Shown here one piece after another: positions 1 through 22,450 of a stretch of 64,000 bases of DNA. This DNA is from Acuticoccus mangrovi. Its GTDB lineage: Bacteria > Pseudomonadota > Alphaproteobacteria > Rhizobiales > Amorphaceae. The position numbers and the translations under genes are program-made. The stretch covers positions 1 to 64,000 of the forward strand of contig NZ_JAEKJA010000017.1 of NCBI RefSeq assembly GCF_016411865.1, given 5' to 3'. The notes under the pieces are model-generated. The model was not told the DNA's origin. It did no database searches and saw only the letters and a list, made by a program, of their open reading frames with translations. The number at the start of each line of letters is the position of its first letter. Position 1 is the first letter of the stretch.

Positions 1-13127
<13,127 letters not shown>

Positions 13128-13131
<4 letters not shown>

Positions 13132-14345
13132 CCCTCGACGGCCGACAGGCGCGCCTCGCCACCCTGTGCGTGACCGTCGGGCTCGATCTGCGTGTGGGGC
13201 AGGAGCTGATCGTGTCGGCTCCCATCGAAGCGCAGCCTTTCGTGGGCCACGTTGCTGCGGCCGCCTATCGTGCCGGCGCTTCGCTGGTGACGTGCCTTTA
13301 CGAGGACCCCGCCCTGATCCGCGCGCGCTTCGATCACGGCACGGACGAGGCGCTGGATCGCGCCGCCGGCTGGTTGTCCGACGGTGTCGCCGCGGCCTAT
13401 GCCGACGGCGCGGCGCGGCTTTTCGTCTACGGGCCCTATCCTGATCTGCTGACGGGCGTCGCACCCGAGCGGATCGGCCGCATGCATGCCGCCATCGCCG
13501 CCGCCTCGGCTGCCGAGGGGGCGTACACGGCGGATTTGCGCGTGAACTGGTGTGCCGTTCCCTTCGTGACCCGGAGCTGGGCGCGGATGGTCTATCCGGC
13601 GCTGCCGATCGCCGAGGCGACCGCCACGCTCTGGGACGACGTGTTCGAGGTCGTGCGCCTGACCTCCTCCGATCCCCTCGCTGCCTGGCGCGACCATCTG
13701 GACGTGCTGGAGGCGCGATGCCGCACGCTTCAGGCGCTCGATCTCGGCGCGCTTCATTTCGTCGGCGGCGGCACGGATCTCATGGTCGGGCTGGCGGACG
13801 GGCATCAGTGGGTCGGCGGCCGATCATACGCCGCGAATGGTGCCCTTCCGGTCTGCAACTTCCCGACCGAGGAGGTGTTCACTTGCCCCCATCGCGACCG
13901 GGTCGAAGGAAGGCTGGCAGCCTCACGTCCGCTCGCCTTGGGCGGGACCGTCATCGACGGACTTGTGGTGACCTTCCGTGGCGGCGCCGCGGAGCGCATC
14001 GAGGCGCGGGAAGGGCGGGAGATGCTCGAGGGCCTAATCTCCGGCGATGCGGGCGCGAGGCGGCTCGCCGAGGTCGGTTTGGTGCCGTGCAGCTCGCCGG
14101 TCGCACGCAAGGACGTGCTCTTCTACAACACGCTCCTCGACGAGAACGCGGCGAGTCACGTCGCTTTCGGCCAGTCCTATTCGGCGTGCATCGAAGCCGG
14201 GCGGGACCCGGACGCGGCGGGCGCCAACACGAGCGCCCTGCATATCGATTGCATGATCGGCCATGACGCCATGGACGTGGACGGCATTCTGAAAGGCGGT
14301 GGCCGCCGGCCCATCATGCGGGCCGGTGATTTCGCGTTGGACTGA
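13128..14345 (+). CDS. M29-family aminopeptidase
   Basis: A 405-residue metallo-aminopeptidase of the AmpS/PepT (M29) family, which removes N-terminal residues from peptides using two metal ions. The GTG start at 13128 shares GTGA with the NRPS stop, and from it the protein has the family length and N-terminal pattern. Metal ligands of the family (Glu250, Glu316, His345, His376, Asp378 in AmpS numbering) are matched by Glu248/249 in NFPTEEVF, Glu315, His344 in ENAASHVAFG, and His372 and Asp374 in LHIDCMIG. Translational coupling to the synthetase suggests a role with its product: trimming a leader residue, self-protection or degradation. That role is inference. The related fold of 2,5-dihydroxypyridine dioxygenase was considered, but the glutamate ligands fit peptidases better. 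Confidence 0.85.
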
Positions 14346-14368
14346 CCGATCGGCTGAGACGTGTGTCT

Positions 14369-15340
14369 TCAGCGCGGCTCGGTCAGAGCGCGGCCGAGCG
14401 TCCCGGGCGCGACGTCTTCGCTCTGCACGAGCCTTCGCCGCGCCGTCTGCAGCGAGGGACCGGCCTCGACGCGGTCGGCGAGCATGTGCATCTGGGCGCG
14501 CAGCGTTCCGGTCAGCCCGTCGTCCCGACCGTCCCACGACCAGGGGACCCGGCGTCGCAGCTCCGGAACATCGTGAGCGAGGCGCCGGATCTCCGACAGC
14601 AACACGTCGGCATAGGTGAGGCTCTCCATGCTGATCGTCAGATGGAGCGAGTGCTCGTCGGTGCATCGCGCGGCGTGCATGACGCCGCGCGGAAGGTAGA
14701 GAACATCCCCGGCGCGCAACACCATGCTCTTGCCAGACCCGAGCGGCGTGTAGCGCTCCGGCTCCCAGGGCGTGTCCGCACTCGGAAGGTCGGTCTGGTC
14801 GACATAGTCGTCATAGATCGTCCAATCCTTGGCACCGGCGCACTGGACGATGAAGGCGTCGCTGATGTCGAAATGGGCGGGGAAGCCCGCACCGCCCGCC
14901 GGCGCGAGGTAGAGGTTCACCTGGCACGCGGCCAAGAAGAGCTGCTCGAGCCGGCGCAGGGTCTGCTGAACCTCTTGGCGTGCGTCCTGGAGATCCCGGA
15001 TGCGCACCATCGAACCCTGGCGCAGCTGGTCGATGAGCACGGCAAGATGGGACCGTCCCGTCTTGTGCTGGAGGTCGCCGAGGCGGACCAACTGGCCCTT
15101 GGTGAAGACGTCGACCGCCTCGGGCCGAACCCTCGCGGCGCCCACATCCGCTTCGAGCGCATCCACCGTATAGAAGAGGCTTGAAATGTCGTCCTGCGAA
15201 AAGGCGCCGGGGTAATGCGCCCAACGGCGTTCTCGCACCTCTTCATTGAAGTGATGGATCGTCTGCCCCCCGACCAGACGAACGATCCGACGGTCAATCT
15301 CTTGGGACGCGGCTGGGGCGTCTTGCTCTATGCTATTCAT
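14369..15340 (-). CDS. JmjC-domain Fe(II)/2-oxoglutarate oxygenase
   Basis: A 323-residue protein with a cupin/JmjC fold of the ribosomal-oxygenase (YcfD/NO66) type, which hydroxylates amino-acid side chains using iron and 2-oxoglutarate. The iron triad is visible: His156 and Asp158 in PAHFDISDAF, and His222 in PRGVMHAA, preceded by the typical GDVLYLPRG. ATG at 15340 is chosen because GGAAGAAG lies upstream on the minus strand; an upstream in-frame extension has no such site. The gene converges on the aminopeptidase with 23 bases between stops. In this setting it may be a tailoring hydroxylase for the peptide or a residue on its carrier protein. A ribosomal target cannot be excluded. Confidence 0.8.
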   Translation of the reverse strand: MNSIEQDAPAASQEIDRRIVRLVGGQTIHHFNEEVRERRWAHYPGAFSQDDISSLFYTVDALEADVGAARVRPEAVDVFTKGQLVRLGDLQHKTGRSHLAVLIDQLRQGSMVRIRDLQDARQEVQQTLRRLEQLFLAACQVNLYLAPAGGAGFPAHFDISDAFIVQCAGAKDWTIYDDYVDQTDLPSADTPWEPERYTPLGSGKSMVLRAGDVLYLPRGVMHAARCTDEHSLHLTISMESLTYADVLLSEIRRLAHDVPELRRRVPWSWDGRDDGLTGTLRAQMHMLADRVEAGPSLQTARRRLVQSEDVAPGTLGRALTEPR

Positions 15341-15492
15341 CGCAAACTCTTCTTCCGACGCCGTCGAGCGATCGGCAATGTGACGTCGACCCGATGGGTG
15401 TGACCGTCCTACCAGTTCACTCCGGTCATCAAAACGCGTTGCTCTCTTCTGGCGCGACCGCACTCAGGCGACCTGCGGCAGCACGACGAACG

Positions 15493-15963
15493 CTACCCCA
15501 TCCGTCTCAGGTCGGTCGGTCGATTATCGAGGATGGCTTCCATAGAGAAAAAGCCGCTGACCGCGGCGAGATCGAAGTCCGTTATCAGCTTCTGGTAGAA
15601 CGTGTCGTAGCCCGCCATTCTGCGGGCCACCACCTTGATCAGGTAGTCCCAATCCCCGCCGATCCGGTGGAAGTCGACGACCTCGGGCAGGCGTTCCACA
15701 TGCTTGCGGAAATTGACCGCCCACTCCTTCGAGTGGTGGCGCGTGCGGACCATCACGAAAACCGTGAGATCCAGGCCGAGCGCCTGCAGGTCGATGTCCA
15801 TCCGCGATCCGCGCATGATCCCGGACTGGTTGAGCCGCTGCAGGCGTCGCCAACAGGCGTTTTGCGACAGGCCGACCTCGTCGGCCAATTCGCGCTGCGA
15901 CATCGATGCGTCCCGCTGCAGGCAAGCGAGGATCCTCAGATCGATCGCATCGATTTTTTCCAT
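15493..15963 (-). CDS. Lrp/AsnC-family transcriptional regulator
   Basis: A 156-residue regulator. The N-terminal winged helix-turn-helix spans about residues 5-60 (begins MEKIDAIDLRIL; recognition region LSQNACWRRLQ), followed by a RAM/ligand-binding domain with GDWDYLIKVV and a final PTDLRRMG-like tail. ATG at 15963 gives the usual family length; an in-frame extension of 28 residues would run through the promoter region. It is divergent from the class V PLP enzyme gene (104 bases apart), the arrangement usual for Lrp regulators that sense an amino acid and control the adjacent catabolic gene. Cysteine or a related thiol amino acid is a reasonable ligand guess, but only from that neighbour. 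Confidence 0.92.
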   Translation of the reverse strand: MEKIDAIDLRILACLQRDASMSQRELADEVGLSQNACWRRLQRLNQSGIMRGSRMDIDLQALGLDLTVFVMVRTRHHSKEWAVNFRKHVERLPEVVDFHRIGGDWDYLIKVVARRMAGYDTFYQKLITDFDLAAVSGFFSMEAILDNRPTDLRRMG

Positions 15964-15994
15964 TTCTTCGATCGTCCGATAGTTTTTCCACTCA

Positions 15995-16023
15995 AAATTA
16001 CCCAAACAGGGTGAAGCTTTCAA
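15995..16023 (-). promoter_or_regulatory. Sigma70-like promoter of the Lrp gene
   Basis: Read on the minus strand this is TTGAAA, a 17-base spacer, then TAATTT. The -10 ends 32 bases before the chosen ATG at 15963. It lies in an AT-rich island between divergent genes, so autoregulation and control of the PLP-enzyme gene from the same region are likely. Confidence 0.55.
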
Positions 16024-16067
16024 TGGGCGCGCTCCGCTAGGATTCACTTGGTTTTTCGGAGCCCTAC

Positions 16068-17534
16068 ATGCGAGTTAAGCCTATCGGGAAGGTCACCGGG
16101 CTGCTGGACAGCTTCAGCCAGGACCTTCGTTCGAGTGACCCAATCAAGGCGATCGCCGCCGGACAGATCGGCAAGGATGCCGAGGTCGATGGTCCGTTCG
16201 GTGCCAAGCCGCTGATCTACGCCGACTATGTCGCGTCCGGCCGTGCGCTGGCTCAGGTCGAAAGGTTCGTCCTGGAGAAGGTGCTTCCCTACTACGCCAA
16301 CAGCCACACCGAGGCATCCTTCTGCGGCGGCTTCGTCACGAGGCTGCGTCGCGAAGCGCGTGCCGCTGTCGCTGACGGCTGCGGCGCCGATAGCCGTCAC
16401 GCCGTCATCTTTTGCGGGTTCGGCGCCACGGCAGGGCTCAACCGGCTGGTGACGCTGTTCGGCATCACCGAGAAGACGCGCATCATCATCGGCCCCTACG
16501 AGCACCACTCCAACATTCTGCCCTGGCGGGAAAGCGGTGCCACGGTGGTCGAGATCGACGAGGCCGACGAGGGCGGCCCAGATCTCGGGCAGTTGTCGGC
16601 GGCGCTCGCCGAAGAGGGGGCCGACCGCGTGGTCTGCGCGTTCTCGGCAGCATCCAACGTCACCGGCATCATGACGGACGTCGCGGCGGTCACGCGCATG
16701 GTCAAGGCGGCCGGTGCGACGATGGTGTGGGACTACGCCGGCGGCGGCCCGTATCTGCCGATCACGATGACGCCCGGGACGGACGCCGAGATCGACGCCA
16801 TCGTGGTGTCGCCGCACAAGTTCGTGGGTGGGCCGGGCGCGACCGGCGTGCTCGTCGTCCGCCGCGACGCTGTCGTGAGCTGTAAGCCGACATGGCCGGG
16901 CGGCGGGACCGTGAAATTCGTTTCCCCCACGGGTCACGACTACAGCGACAGCCTCGAGGAGCGCGAGGAAGCCGGCACGCCCAACGTCGTCGGCGACATC
17001 CGCGCCGCGCTCGCTTTTCTGGTCAAGCAGGCGATCGGCGAGACGGCGATGACGGCGCGCAACGCCACCTTGACCGCTCGCGCTCTGGCGAGGTGGTCAT
17101 CCGAGCCTCGACTGGAGCTGATTGGCTCGCTGTCGGCCCCGCGGCTGCCGATCTTTTCGTTCCGTGTCCGCGACGGCGCGGGAGGCTTCGTCCACCACCA
17201 GCTCGTCACCCGCATGCTGAGCGATCGCTTCGGGATCCAGGCGCGAGGCGGGTGTGCGTGCGCCGGCCCCTACGTGCACCGCCTTCTCGATATCGGACAC
17301 GAGGAATCCGACCACCTGCGTCAGGCCATCCTGGAAGGCCGCGAGATCGAGAAGCCCGGCTTCACGAGGCTCAACTTCAGCGTCCTCCTGTCGGACGAAG
17401 AGGTGGATTTCATCCTCGACCGCGTGTTGCAGCTGGCTTGCGACGCATCTGACTATGTACGCTTATATGATTTCGATCGAAGCCGGGCGATTTTCGCGCC
17501 TCGGGCACTCGAGGGCTGCGATGCGCGACTCTAA
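16068..17534 (+). CDS. Class V PLP-dependent enzyme, cysteine desulfurase/lyase-like
   Basis: A 488-residue fold-type I PLP enzyme of the NifS/SufS/isopenicillin-N-epimerase superfamily. The Schiff-base lysine is in SPHKFVGGPGATG. PYEHHSNILPWRE corresponds to the cofactor-side histidine motif of SufS-like enzymes. Near the C-terminus RGGCACAGPY places cysteines where group II desulfurases carry their catalytic Cys, which favours cysteine desulfurase or cysteine/selenocysteine lyase activity over simple transamination. ATG at 16068 is preceded by CGGAG. Expression is probably controlled by the divergent Lrp regulator. In context it could handle cysteine for the thiazoline peptide or release sulfur from its breakdown; neither is proven. 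The protein is somewhat longer than SufS (about 406), mostly at the C-terminus. Confidence 0.85.
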   Translation: MRVKPIGKVTGLLDSFSQDLRSSDPIKAIAAGQIGKDAEVDGPFGAKPLIYADYVASGRALAQVERFVLEKVLPYYANSHTEASFCGGFVTRLRREARAAVADGCGADSRHAVIFCGFGATAGLNRLVTLFGITEKTRIIIGPYEHHSNILPWRESGATVVEIDEADEGGPDLGQLSAALAEEGADRVVCAFSAASNVTGIMTDVAAVTRMVKAAGATMVWDYAGGGPYLPITMTPGTDAEIDAIVVSPHKFVGGPGATGVLVVRRDAVVSCKPTWPGGGTVKFVSPTGHDYSDSLEEREEAGTPNVVGDIRAALAFLVKQAIGETAMTARNATLTARALARWSSEPRLELIGSLSAPRLPIFSFRVRDGAGGFVHHQLVTRMLSDRFGIQARGGCACAGPYVHRLLDIGHEESDHLRQAILEGREIEKPGFTRLNFSVLLSDEEVDFILDRVLQLACDASDYVRLYDFDRSRAIFAPRALEGCDARL

Positions 17535-17663
17535 GCGACAAGATCTCACAGTGCCTCCAATGCTAACGACGATTGTTCGGGTATTGGACGCGCAATAGTG
17601 ACAAGCATTCGCTGCGGCGCGCCGATCAAAGTCGTTCCAACCATCCTCTTCAGGAGGCGAACG

Positions 17664-17894
17664 ATGGATTCTGGCGCTGCAGCGACGGTTGTGTTTCCTC
17701 CCGATGGACCATTCAATTCTGTGGCTTCACCGCCTTGGACCGATGATGACGATACTCGCATAGGAAACCTCATCGGCATTGTTGCTGATGGGATGCGCGA
17801 CGCGGCCCCGAAGCGGGTGTATTCTCTGAGCGCCAGTTGTGTCACAAATGTGCGCATGTCTGGACATAACGACGAAATGATCGCGGATGATTGA
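17664..17894 (+). CDS. Small ORF of unknown function (76 aa)
   Basis: The gap from 17535 to 17886 holds one candidate gene. ATG at 17664 follows a perfect AGGAGG (17652-17657) with a six-base spacer, and its stop overlaps the ATG of the next gene by eight bases, as in coupled genes. Against this, third-position GC is only about half, far below the neighbours, and the peptide (start MDSGAAATVVFPP; near the end RVYSLSASCVTN) matches no family I recognise. It could be a short leader peptide or a chance ORF in an AT-richer regulatory stretch. Confidence 0.35.
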   Translation: MDSGAAATVVFPPDGPFNSVASPPWTDDDDTRIGNLIGIVADGMRDAAPKRVYSLSASCVTNVRMSGHNDEMIADD

Positions 17895-19866
17895 GCAAGG
17901 CGGACAGGACTTGCTCGTAGACGTCGCGGTCATCGGCGGCGGACCTCGCGGGATCGCGACCGTCGAGCGACTCTCGGCCCGATGGGTGGGAGGATCCAAG
18001 CTGCGCGTGGCGGTCATCGATGCGGTCGAGGTGGGCGCTGGATCGACCTGGACCACGGACCAGACCCCGATCTTCCTGGCGAACACCCGCGCCGATCAGA
18101 CGACGATCTACCCGGACGGTTCCACTGAAATCGATGGTCCGCTGGTCGGCGGCCCCACATTTCTGGAATGGGCGCAGCACGTATCTCGGCAGCCGGACGG
18201 TCATGAAGGCTGGGTGGCGGCCGAATGCGACGACGTCCATGCGTGGACGTTCGCCAGCCGACGGCTGCACGGCGTCTACTACCACGAGCAGTTCGCGCGC
18301 ATCGCCAGCCGGCCATCGCTGGACGTCGTCGAGGTGCGCGGCCAGGCGACCGACCTGGAGCGGGACGGCTCCCTGCGGCGCATCACCCTCGCCGATGGTG
18401 GAACCGTCACCGCCAGCGCGGTCGTGCTGGCTCAGGGCATGATCGCGACCTCACCCGGGGGCGACACGGATCGCTTCATCGCCGCAGCGGCGGCCGACGG
18501 GCTCATCTATGTCCCGCCGGGCATGCCGGCCGTGCAGGACTGGAACCGCGTGGAGGCTGGCGAGCCGGCCCTCGTCCGCGGCCTGGGCGCCTGCTTTTTC
18601 GACATCTTGGCCGCGTTGACGCTGGGTCGCGGCGGAAGGCTCACGGGTGTCGGACTCGACGCCGTCTACGAGCCCAGCGGGGCGGAACCGATCCTGATTG
18701 CGGGCTCCGGTCGCGGTCTTCCGTTTCGGGGAAAGGCCCGCTACCCGGACGGTGTGCCGACCCGCTATGTCCCGCGCTTCCTGGGCGACGAGGTCGTGCG
18801 CGGGCTGATCACCGCCGCGCCGGTCAACTTCGAGCAGGCGGTGGAGCCGCTGGCCGTGCGGGAGCTGGTCTGGGCATATCTCGACGCGCTGTGCATGGCC
18901 CGACCGGACGTGGTCGCCGAAGCAGGTGCCTGGGAACCCGCGCTCCTCCGCCTGAAGACCGCGGAGGATGTGGATGCGCTGATGGCCCTCGCCGTCGCCG
19001 AGCCGCGCCATCGGCTGCGCCTCTCGGAGCTCGCGAGCCCGACACCGCCGGCAACCCTCTCGCGGGCCGACTGGGACGCCTATGTGGACGGCTATCTGCG
19101 CGACGACCTGTCGTCGGTGGCCGATCCCACCACGAGCCCGATCGACGCGGTCAACCGCGCCATGCAGTTCGTCCGAACTCAGATGAACAAGCTGAACAGG
19201 GCGGGGGCCTTCGACGGCTCCGCCTACATCAGTCCGGCGAAGCGCGCGCTCAATCGCAACAGCGCCTACATCGCATCGGGTCCGCCGCCGGAGCGGATGG
19301 AATTGATGTGGGGTCTGCGCCAGGCGGGCCTGCTGCAGTTCGTCGGCGCCGCCTCCCGGTTCGACCATCGCGACCACGCGTTCGTCGCGTGGTCGCCACG
19401 GGTCACGGGCGAGCCCATCCGCGCGAAGACGCTCGTCGAAGCCTGGGTGCCGCGCGGACGGATATCGCATACGGCCGACCCGCTCCTCCGATCGCTCCTC
19501 GACCGTGGCCGCGCCAGCCTGTTCGGCGTGACGCAGGCGTCGGGGGAAAGGGTGCTTCTCGACTCCCTGAACGTCACCGGCGACCGGTTCTCGCTGGTCG
19601 ATGCGCATGATGTCGCCGACGACCGCGTCTACGCGATCGGCATTCCGGCGGGCGACGTTCAGCCGGGATCGGCGATCGGCGCGACGCCGGGCGTGTTCTC
19701 CCCTCTGCTCGCCGGCGCCGATCGCGTCGCGGCGGCGATCCTCACGATTCTACAGGAGACGACGACGGTGAAAGCCAATTTTGTCCGATCGCCGGGGGGC
19801 GATGCGCGATCAGACATCGACGACATCACCGCACCGCAAGATGTTCGCCCCGGAGCAGCCCGATGA
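17887..19866 (+). CDS. FAD/NAD(P)-binding oxidoreductase
   Basis: A 659-residue flavoprotein with an N-terminal dinucleotide fold (VIGGGPRGIATVERL, residues about 14-28) of the FAD-NAD(P)-binding (NAD_binding_9) group. A second glycine-rich segment (LVRGLGACFFDIL) lies about 230 residues on, as expected for a two-site flavoprotein. The C-terminal part carries GVFSPLLAGADRVAAAIL, a FAD-proximal helix like that in related reductases. Substrate unknown. Its stop shares ATGA with the downstream LLM monooxygenase start, so the two are probably one functional unit; it could be a partner oxidase or an N/S-hydroxylating enzyme. The last 40 residues (after ILTILQETTTV) look low in conservation. Confidence 0.8.
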   Translation: MIEQGGQDLLVDVAVIGGGPRGIATVERLSARWVGGSKLRVAVIDAVEVGAGSTWTTDQTPIFLANTRADQTTIYPDGSTEIDGPLVGGPTFLEWAQHVSRQPDGHEGWVAAECDDVHAWTFASRRLHGVYYHEQFARIASRPSLDVVEVRGQATDLERDGSLRRITLADGGTVTASAVVLAQGMIATSPGGDTDRFIAAAAADGLIYVPPGMPAVQDWNRVEAGEPALVRGLGACFFDILAALTLGRGGRLTGVGLDAVYEPSGAEPILIAGSGRGLPFRGKARYPDGVPTRYVPRFLGDEVVRGLITAAPVNFEQAVEPLAVRELVWAYLDALCMARPDVVAEAGAWEPALLRLKTAEDVDALMALAVAEPRHRLRLSELASPTPPATLSRADWDAYVDGYLRDDLSSVADPTTSPIDAVNRAMQFVRTQMNKLNRAGAFDGSAYISPAKRALNRNSAYIASGPPPERMELMWGLRQAGLLQFVGAASRFDHRDHAFVAWSPRVTGEPIRAKTLVEAWVPRGRISHTADPLLRSLLDRGRASLFGVTQASGERVLLDSLNVTGDRFSLVDAHDVADDRVYAIGIPAGDVQPGSAIGATPGVFSPLLAGADRVAAAILTILQETTTVKANFVRSPGGDARSDIDDITAPQDVRPGAAR

Positions 19867-21092
19867 AACCTTTTCACCTCGCCTGGTTTACCTGGTACGG
19901 GACGCAGGACTGAACCGACCCGAGCTGGGGTCCGATGTCCTGGAGCGACCCGTCGACGATCGTCGACATGGTTCGGACCCTGGAGGAACGGGGGCTGTTC
20001 GATGTCGTCGTGATCGGTGATCAGCTGGCGATCGCGTCCAAGTTGGGCAATTCGACGGACGTCTACGTGAAATACGGGCTCGACGGTCTGATGTTCGACC
20101 CGATGCCGCTGGCCGGCGCCATCATGGCGGCGACGAGCAAGATCGGCGTCGTCGCGACGCTGAACACGAGCCTGTGGCCTCCGCAGGTGCTCAGCCGCGC
20201 CATGCACACGCTGAAGCAGCTGTCCCAGGGCCGCACGGGCCTCAACATCGTGACCGGCGTGACCGAGCGGGCGAAGGACAACTTCGACCTCGCGATCCGG
20301 GGCCATGACGCGAGCTATGACTTCGCCGAGGCCTATCTGACGGAGTGCCGCAACATCTGGCGCGACTTCGAGGCCGCCGACCACGTGGCCGTCCCCGGGG
20401 TGCCGGCCGGTCCCGTCATCATGCAGGCCGGCAGCTCCGACCGCGGCAAGGACTTCGCGGCGGCCAACGCCAGCATCGTGCTCACGCACCAGAACACGGT
20501 GCAGAGCATGAAGGCGTTCTACGACGACATAAAGGCGCGCGTCCGAAAGTTCGGCCGCAACGAGGACGACTGCAAGGTCTTCTTCACGACGAAGCCGATC
20601 GTCGGTCTGACCGACGAGGATGCCGAGCAGGAGAGGCGGCTCCTTGCGAGCTCGCCGGAGATCTCCAGCGAGATAGGACTGGCGCGGTTCTCGCAGCGGA
20701 TCGGAGTCGATCTGTCGGGCGCCGACCTGGACAAGCCGCTGGAGGGCGATGTTCCCGGGCAGACGCGGCAGAGCACCACCGGCCGATCGCTGTCGATGTA
20801 CCAGCAATATTATGGCGACGACAAAACGCGCCGGCCGCCGCTGCGCGAAGTCGCCCTGCAGGAAGCGATGAAAGAGACGACGGGGGTGCAGGGCAGTCCC
20901 GAGACCGTCGCGAGCCGGATGATCGAGCTGATGACCGAAGTCGGCGGCGACGGGTTCGCCATCCGCGGCGGGCTATCCCCTCGAAAAGTCAGCACATTCG
21001 TCGACAAGGTGATTCCTGAGCTGCAACGCAGGAACGCCGTTCGAAGCGCGTACACGGGTACGACGCTTCGCGACCATCTCGCGCAATTCTGA
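19863..21092 (+). pseudogene. LLM flavin-dependent monooxygenase with in-frame TGA at codon 17
   Basis: The coupled ATG at 19863 (overlapping the upstream stop as ATGA) reads MKPFHLAWFTWYGTQD, then TGA at 19911-19913, then continues in the same frame to 21092. The N-terminal segment is the first strand typical of NtaA/SnaA-type luciferase-like monooxygenases, so the true gene spans the stop; tryptophan (TGG) is the likely original codon. Downstream, SDPSTIVDMVRTLE, GLNIVTGV and IMQAGSSDRGKDFAA are typical of the family. Translation could restart at ATG 19935 (385 residues) but would lose the first barrel strand. Compared with its neighbour at 21110, a loop of about 35 residues before the QAGSS motif is also missing. 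Options are a recent nonsense mutation, readthrough or a sequencing error. Confidence 0.7.
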
Positions 21093-21109
21093 AGAGTTGG
21101 AGACGTCTG

Positions 21110-22192
21110 GTGAACGAAGTGGTCGGCATGCGCACAGCCTGGATCTCCCCGCCGATGCCGGTGAGCGGCGAGACGAGGATGGAAATCAACTACGCCGTAA
21201 ACCGGGTGCGTCTGCTCGAACGCATCGGCGTGGATCTGCTTCTCTTCGATGATCGCGCCGGCAATTTCATCCCCGGGGATTGGGCGGGCGACGATCCGCG
21301 ATCCGAACCGGCCATTCCCGGTGTCGACCCCGCGGTCCTCGCTCCGATCATCGGGCGCGGCACGGACACCATCGGCATCGGCCTCGCTCTCGCGCCGACA
21401 TCGTATCCCCCGTTCATGGCGGCCCGGCTGCTGTCGACGCTGGATCACTATGTCGATGGACGCGCCGCTTGGAATGTCGTGATCGCGGATGCGCCGGCGA
21501 CGGGGGCGCAGCCCTCCGACGCGGCGCCGGACATGGCGGCCGTCGCCATCGACTACGTCGGCGCATGCCGGGCGCTCTGGGGGAGCTGGGATCCCGACGC
21601 TCTGGTTCTTGATGTCGAGTCCGGCGTGTTCGCAGATCCGAGCCATGTCCGCGACGCGAACTATGTCGGCCCCTTCTTCAAGACCCGCGGACCGCTCAAC
21701 ACCACCCCGTCCCGGCAGCGGGACGCGTTGCCTGTGACGCACGTGGCACGATCGGATGCCGGCCTCCGGTTCGCGGCCGCCTGCGCGGACGTCGTCGTGC
21801 TCACGGGCACGAATGCCGACGAGGTCGCCGGGGCCAGTCGGCGGCTGAAGTCCGAGCTCGAAAACCGAGAACGCCGTCGGGACGAGCTGGTGGTGCTCGT
21901 CGCCGTGAGCCCGCAGGTCTCGGCGAGCGCGGCAGGTGCCGCAGATCGCCCCGTCTCGCAGGCGGCGTGGTCGGTCGCGATGGATGGCTCGTTCGTGGAC
22001 ATCGCGGCGTCCATGCGCGACCTGATCGGAGCGGCGGAAGCCGATGGTGTGGCGGTCGTGGGGCAGCTCGACGGCGAGTTCATATCGGACTTCGGGCGTG
22101 TGCTGCGCGAGCTGCGCGGCCCGGCTCGTCCGGTGCGTTCCGGGGAGACGCTGCGGGCGAGGCTCCACACGGCGGGGCCGACACATGCGTGA
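21110..22192 (+). CDS. LLM (NtaA/SnaA-type) flavin monooxygenase
   Basis: A 360-residue luciferase-like FMN-dependent monooxygenase; members oxidise sulfur or nitrogen compounds, chelators or sulfones using FMNH2 from a reductase. Family signatures: GIGLALAPTSYPPFMAARL, WNVVIADAP, SGVFADPSHV, GPFFKTRGPLN and RSDAGLRFAA (canonical form QAGSSDAGREFAA). The GTG start at 21110 follows GGAG; ATG at 21128 would also fit. It is shorter than typical members (about 430-450), with an abbreviated C-terminus after the DFGRVLREL segment. It lies 17 bases after the first LLM gene. No flavin reductase gene is seen in the window, so reduced flavin must come from elsewhere or from the upstream flavoprotein. 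Confidence 0.85.
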   Translation: MNEVVGMRTAWISPPMPVSGETRMEINYAVNRVRLLERIGVDLLLFDDRAGNFIPGDWAGDDPRSEPAIPGVDPAVLAPIIGRGTDTIGIGLALAPTSYPPFMAARLLSTLDHYVDGRAAWNVVIADAPATGAQPSDAAPDMAAVAIDYVGACRALWGSWDPDALVLDVESGVFADPSHVRDANYVGPFFKTRGPLNTTPSRQRDALPVTHVARSDAGLRFAAACADVVVLTGTNADEVAGASRRLKSELENRERRRDELVVLVAVSPQVSASAAGAADRPVSQAAWSVAMDGSFVDIAASMRDLIGAAEADGVAVVGQLDGEFISDFGRVLRELRGPARPVRSGETLRARLHTAGPTHA

Positions 22193-22450
22193 GCGGCTCA
22201 CCGACACGGGACTTCCGCCGCCGATGAGAGCCTTCGTGCGGCCTGACGCGTCGGGAAGCGCTCTCAGCGCCGCAATGCGTCCGCTGTCAACGCCGGGGCG
22301 AGGTCCGCGCGGGGACTTGGCCGCTGAGCGCCACAAAATGGCTGATGCGAAGTCCCATCGGAACGCAAAGTCGCCTTCTAATGCGCTGCCGTACGCACAC
22401 ACGTCATCCACATGTCGTCCAGGTGATGACGCGCATTCGGGGGAACGTGC
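22193..22450. other. Intergenic stretch before the ABC transporter operon
   Basis: 258 bases with no gene I can support. It is a break in an otherwise tightly packed run, so a promoter for the transporter genes is likely here, but I see no convincing -35/-10 pair. Confidence 0.4.

Noticed and set aside
19911-19913. Selenocysteine at the in-frame TGA of the LLM gene
   Set aside because: The family expects tryptophan here, and I see no clear SECIS-like stem directly downstream.
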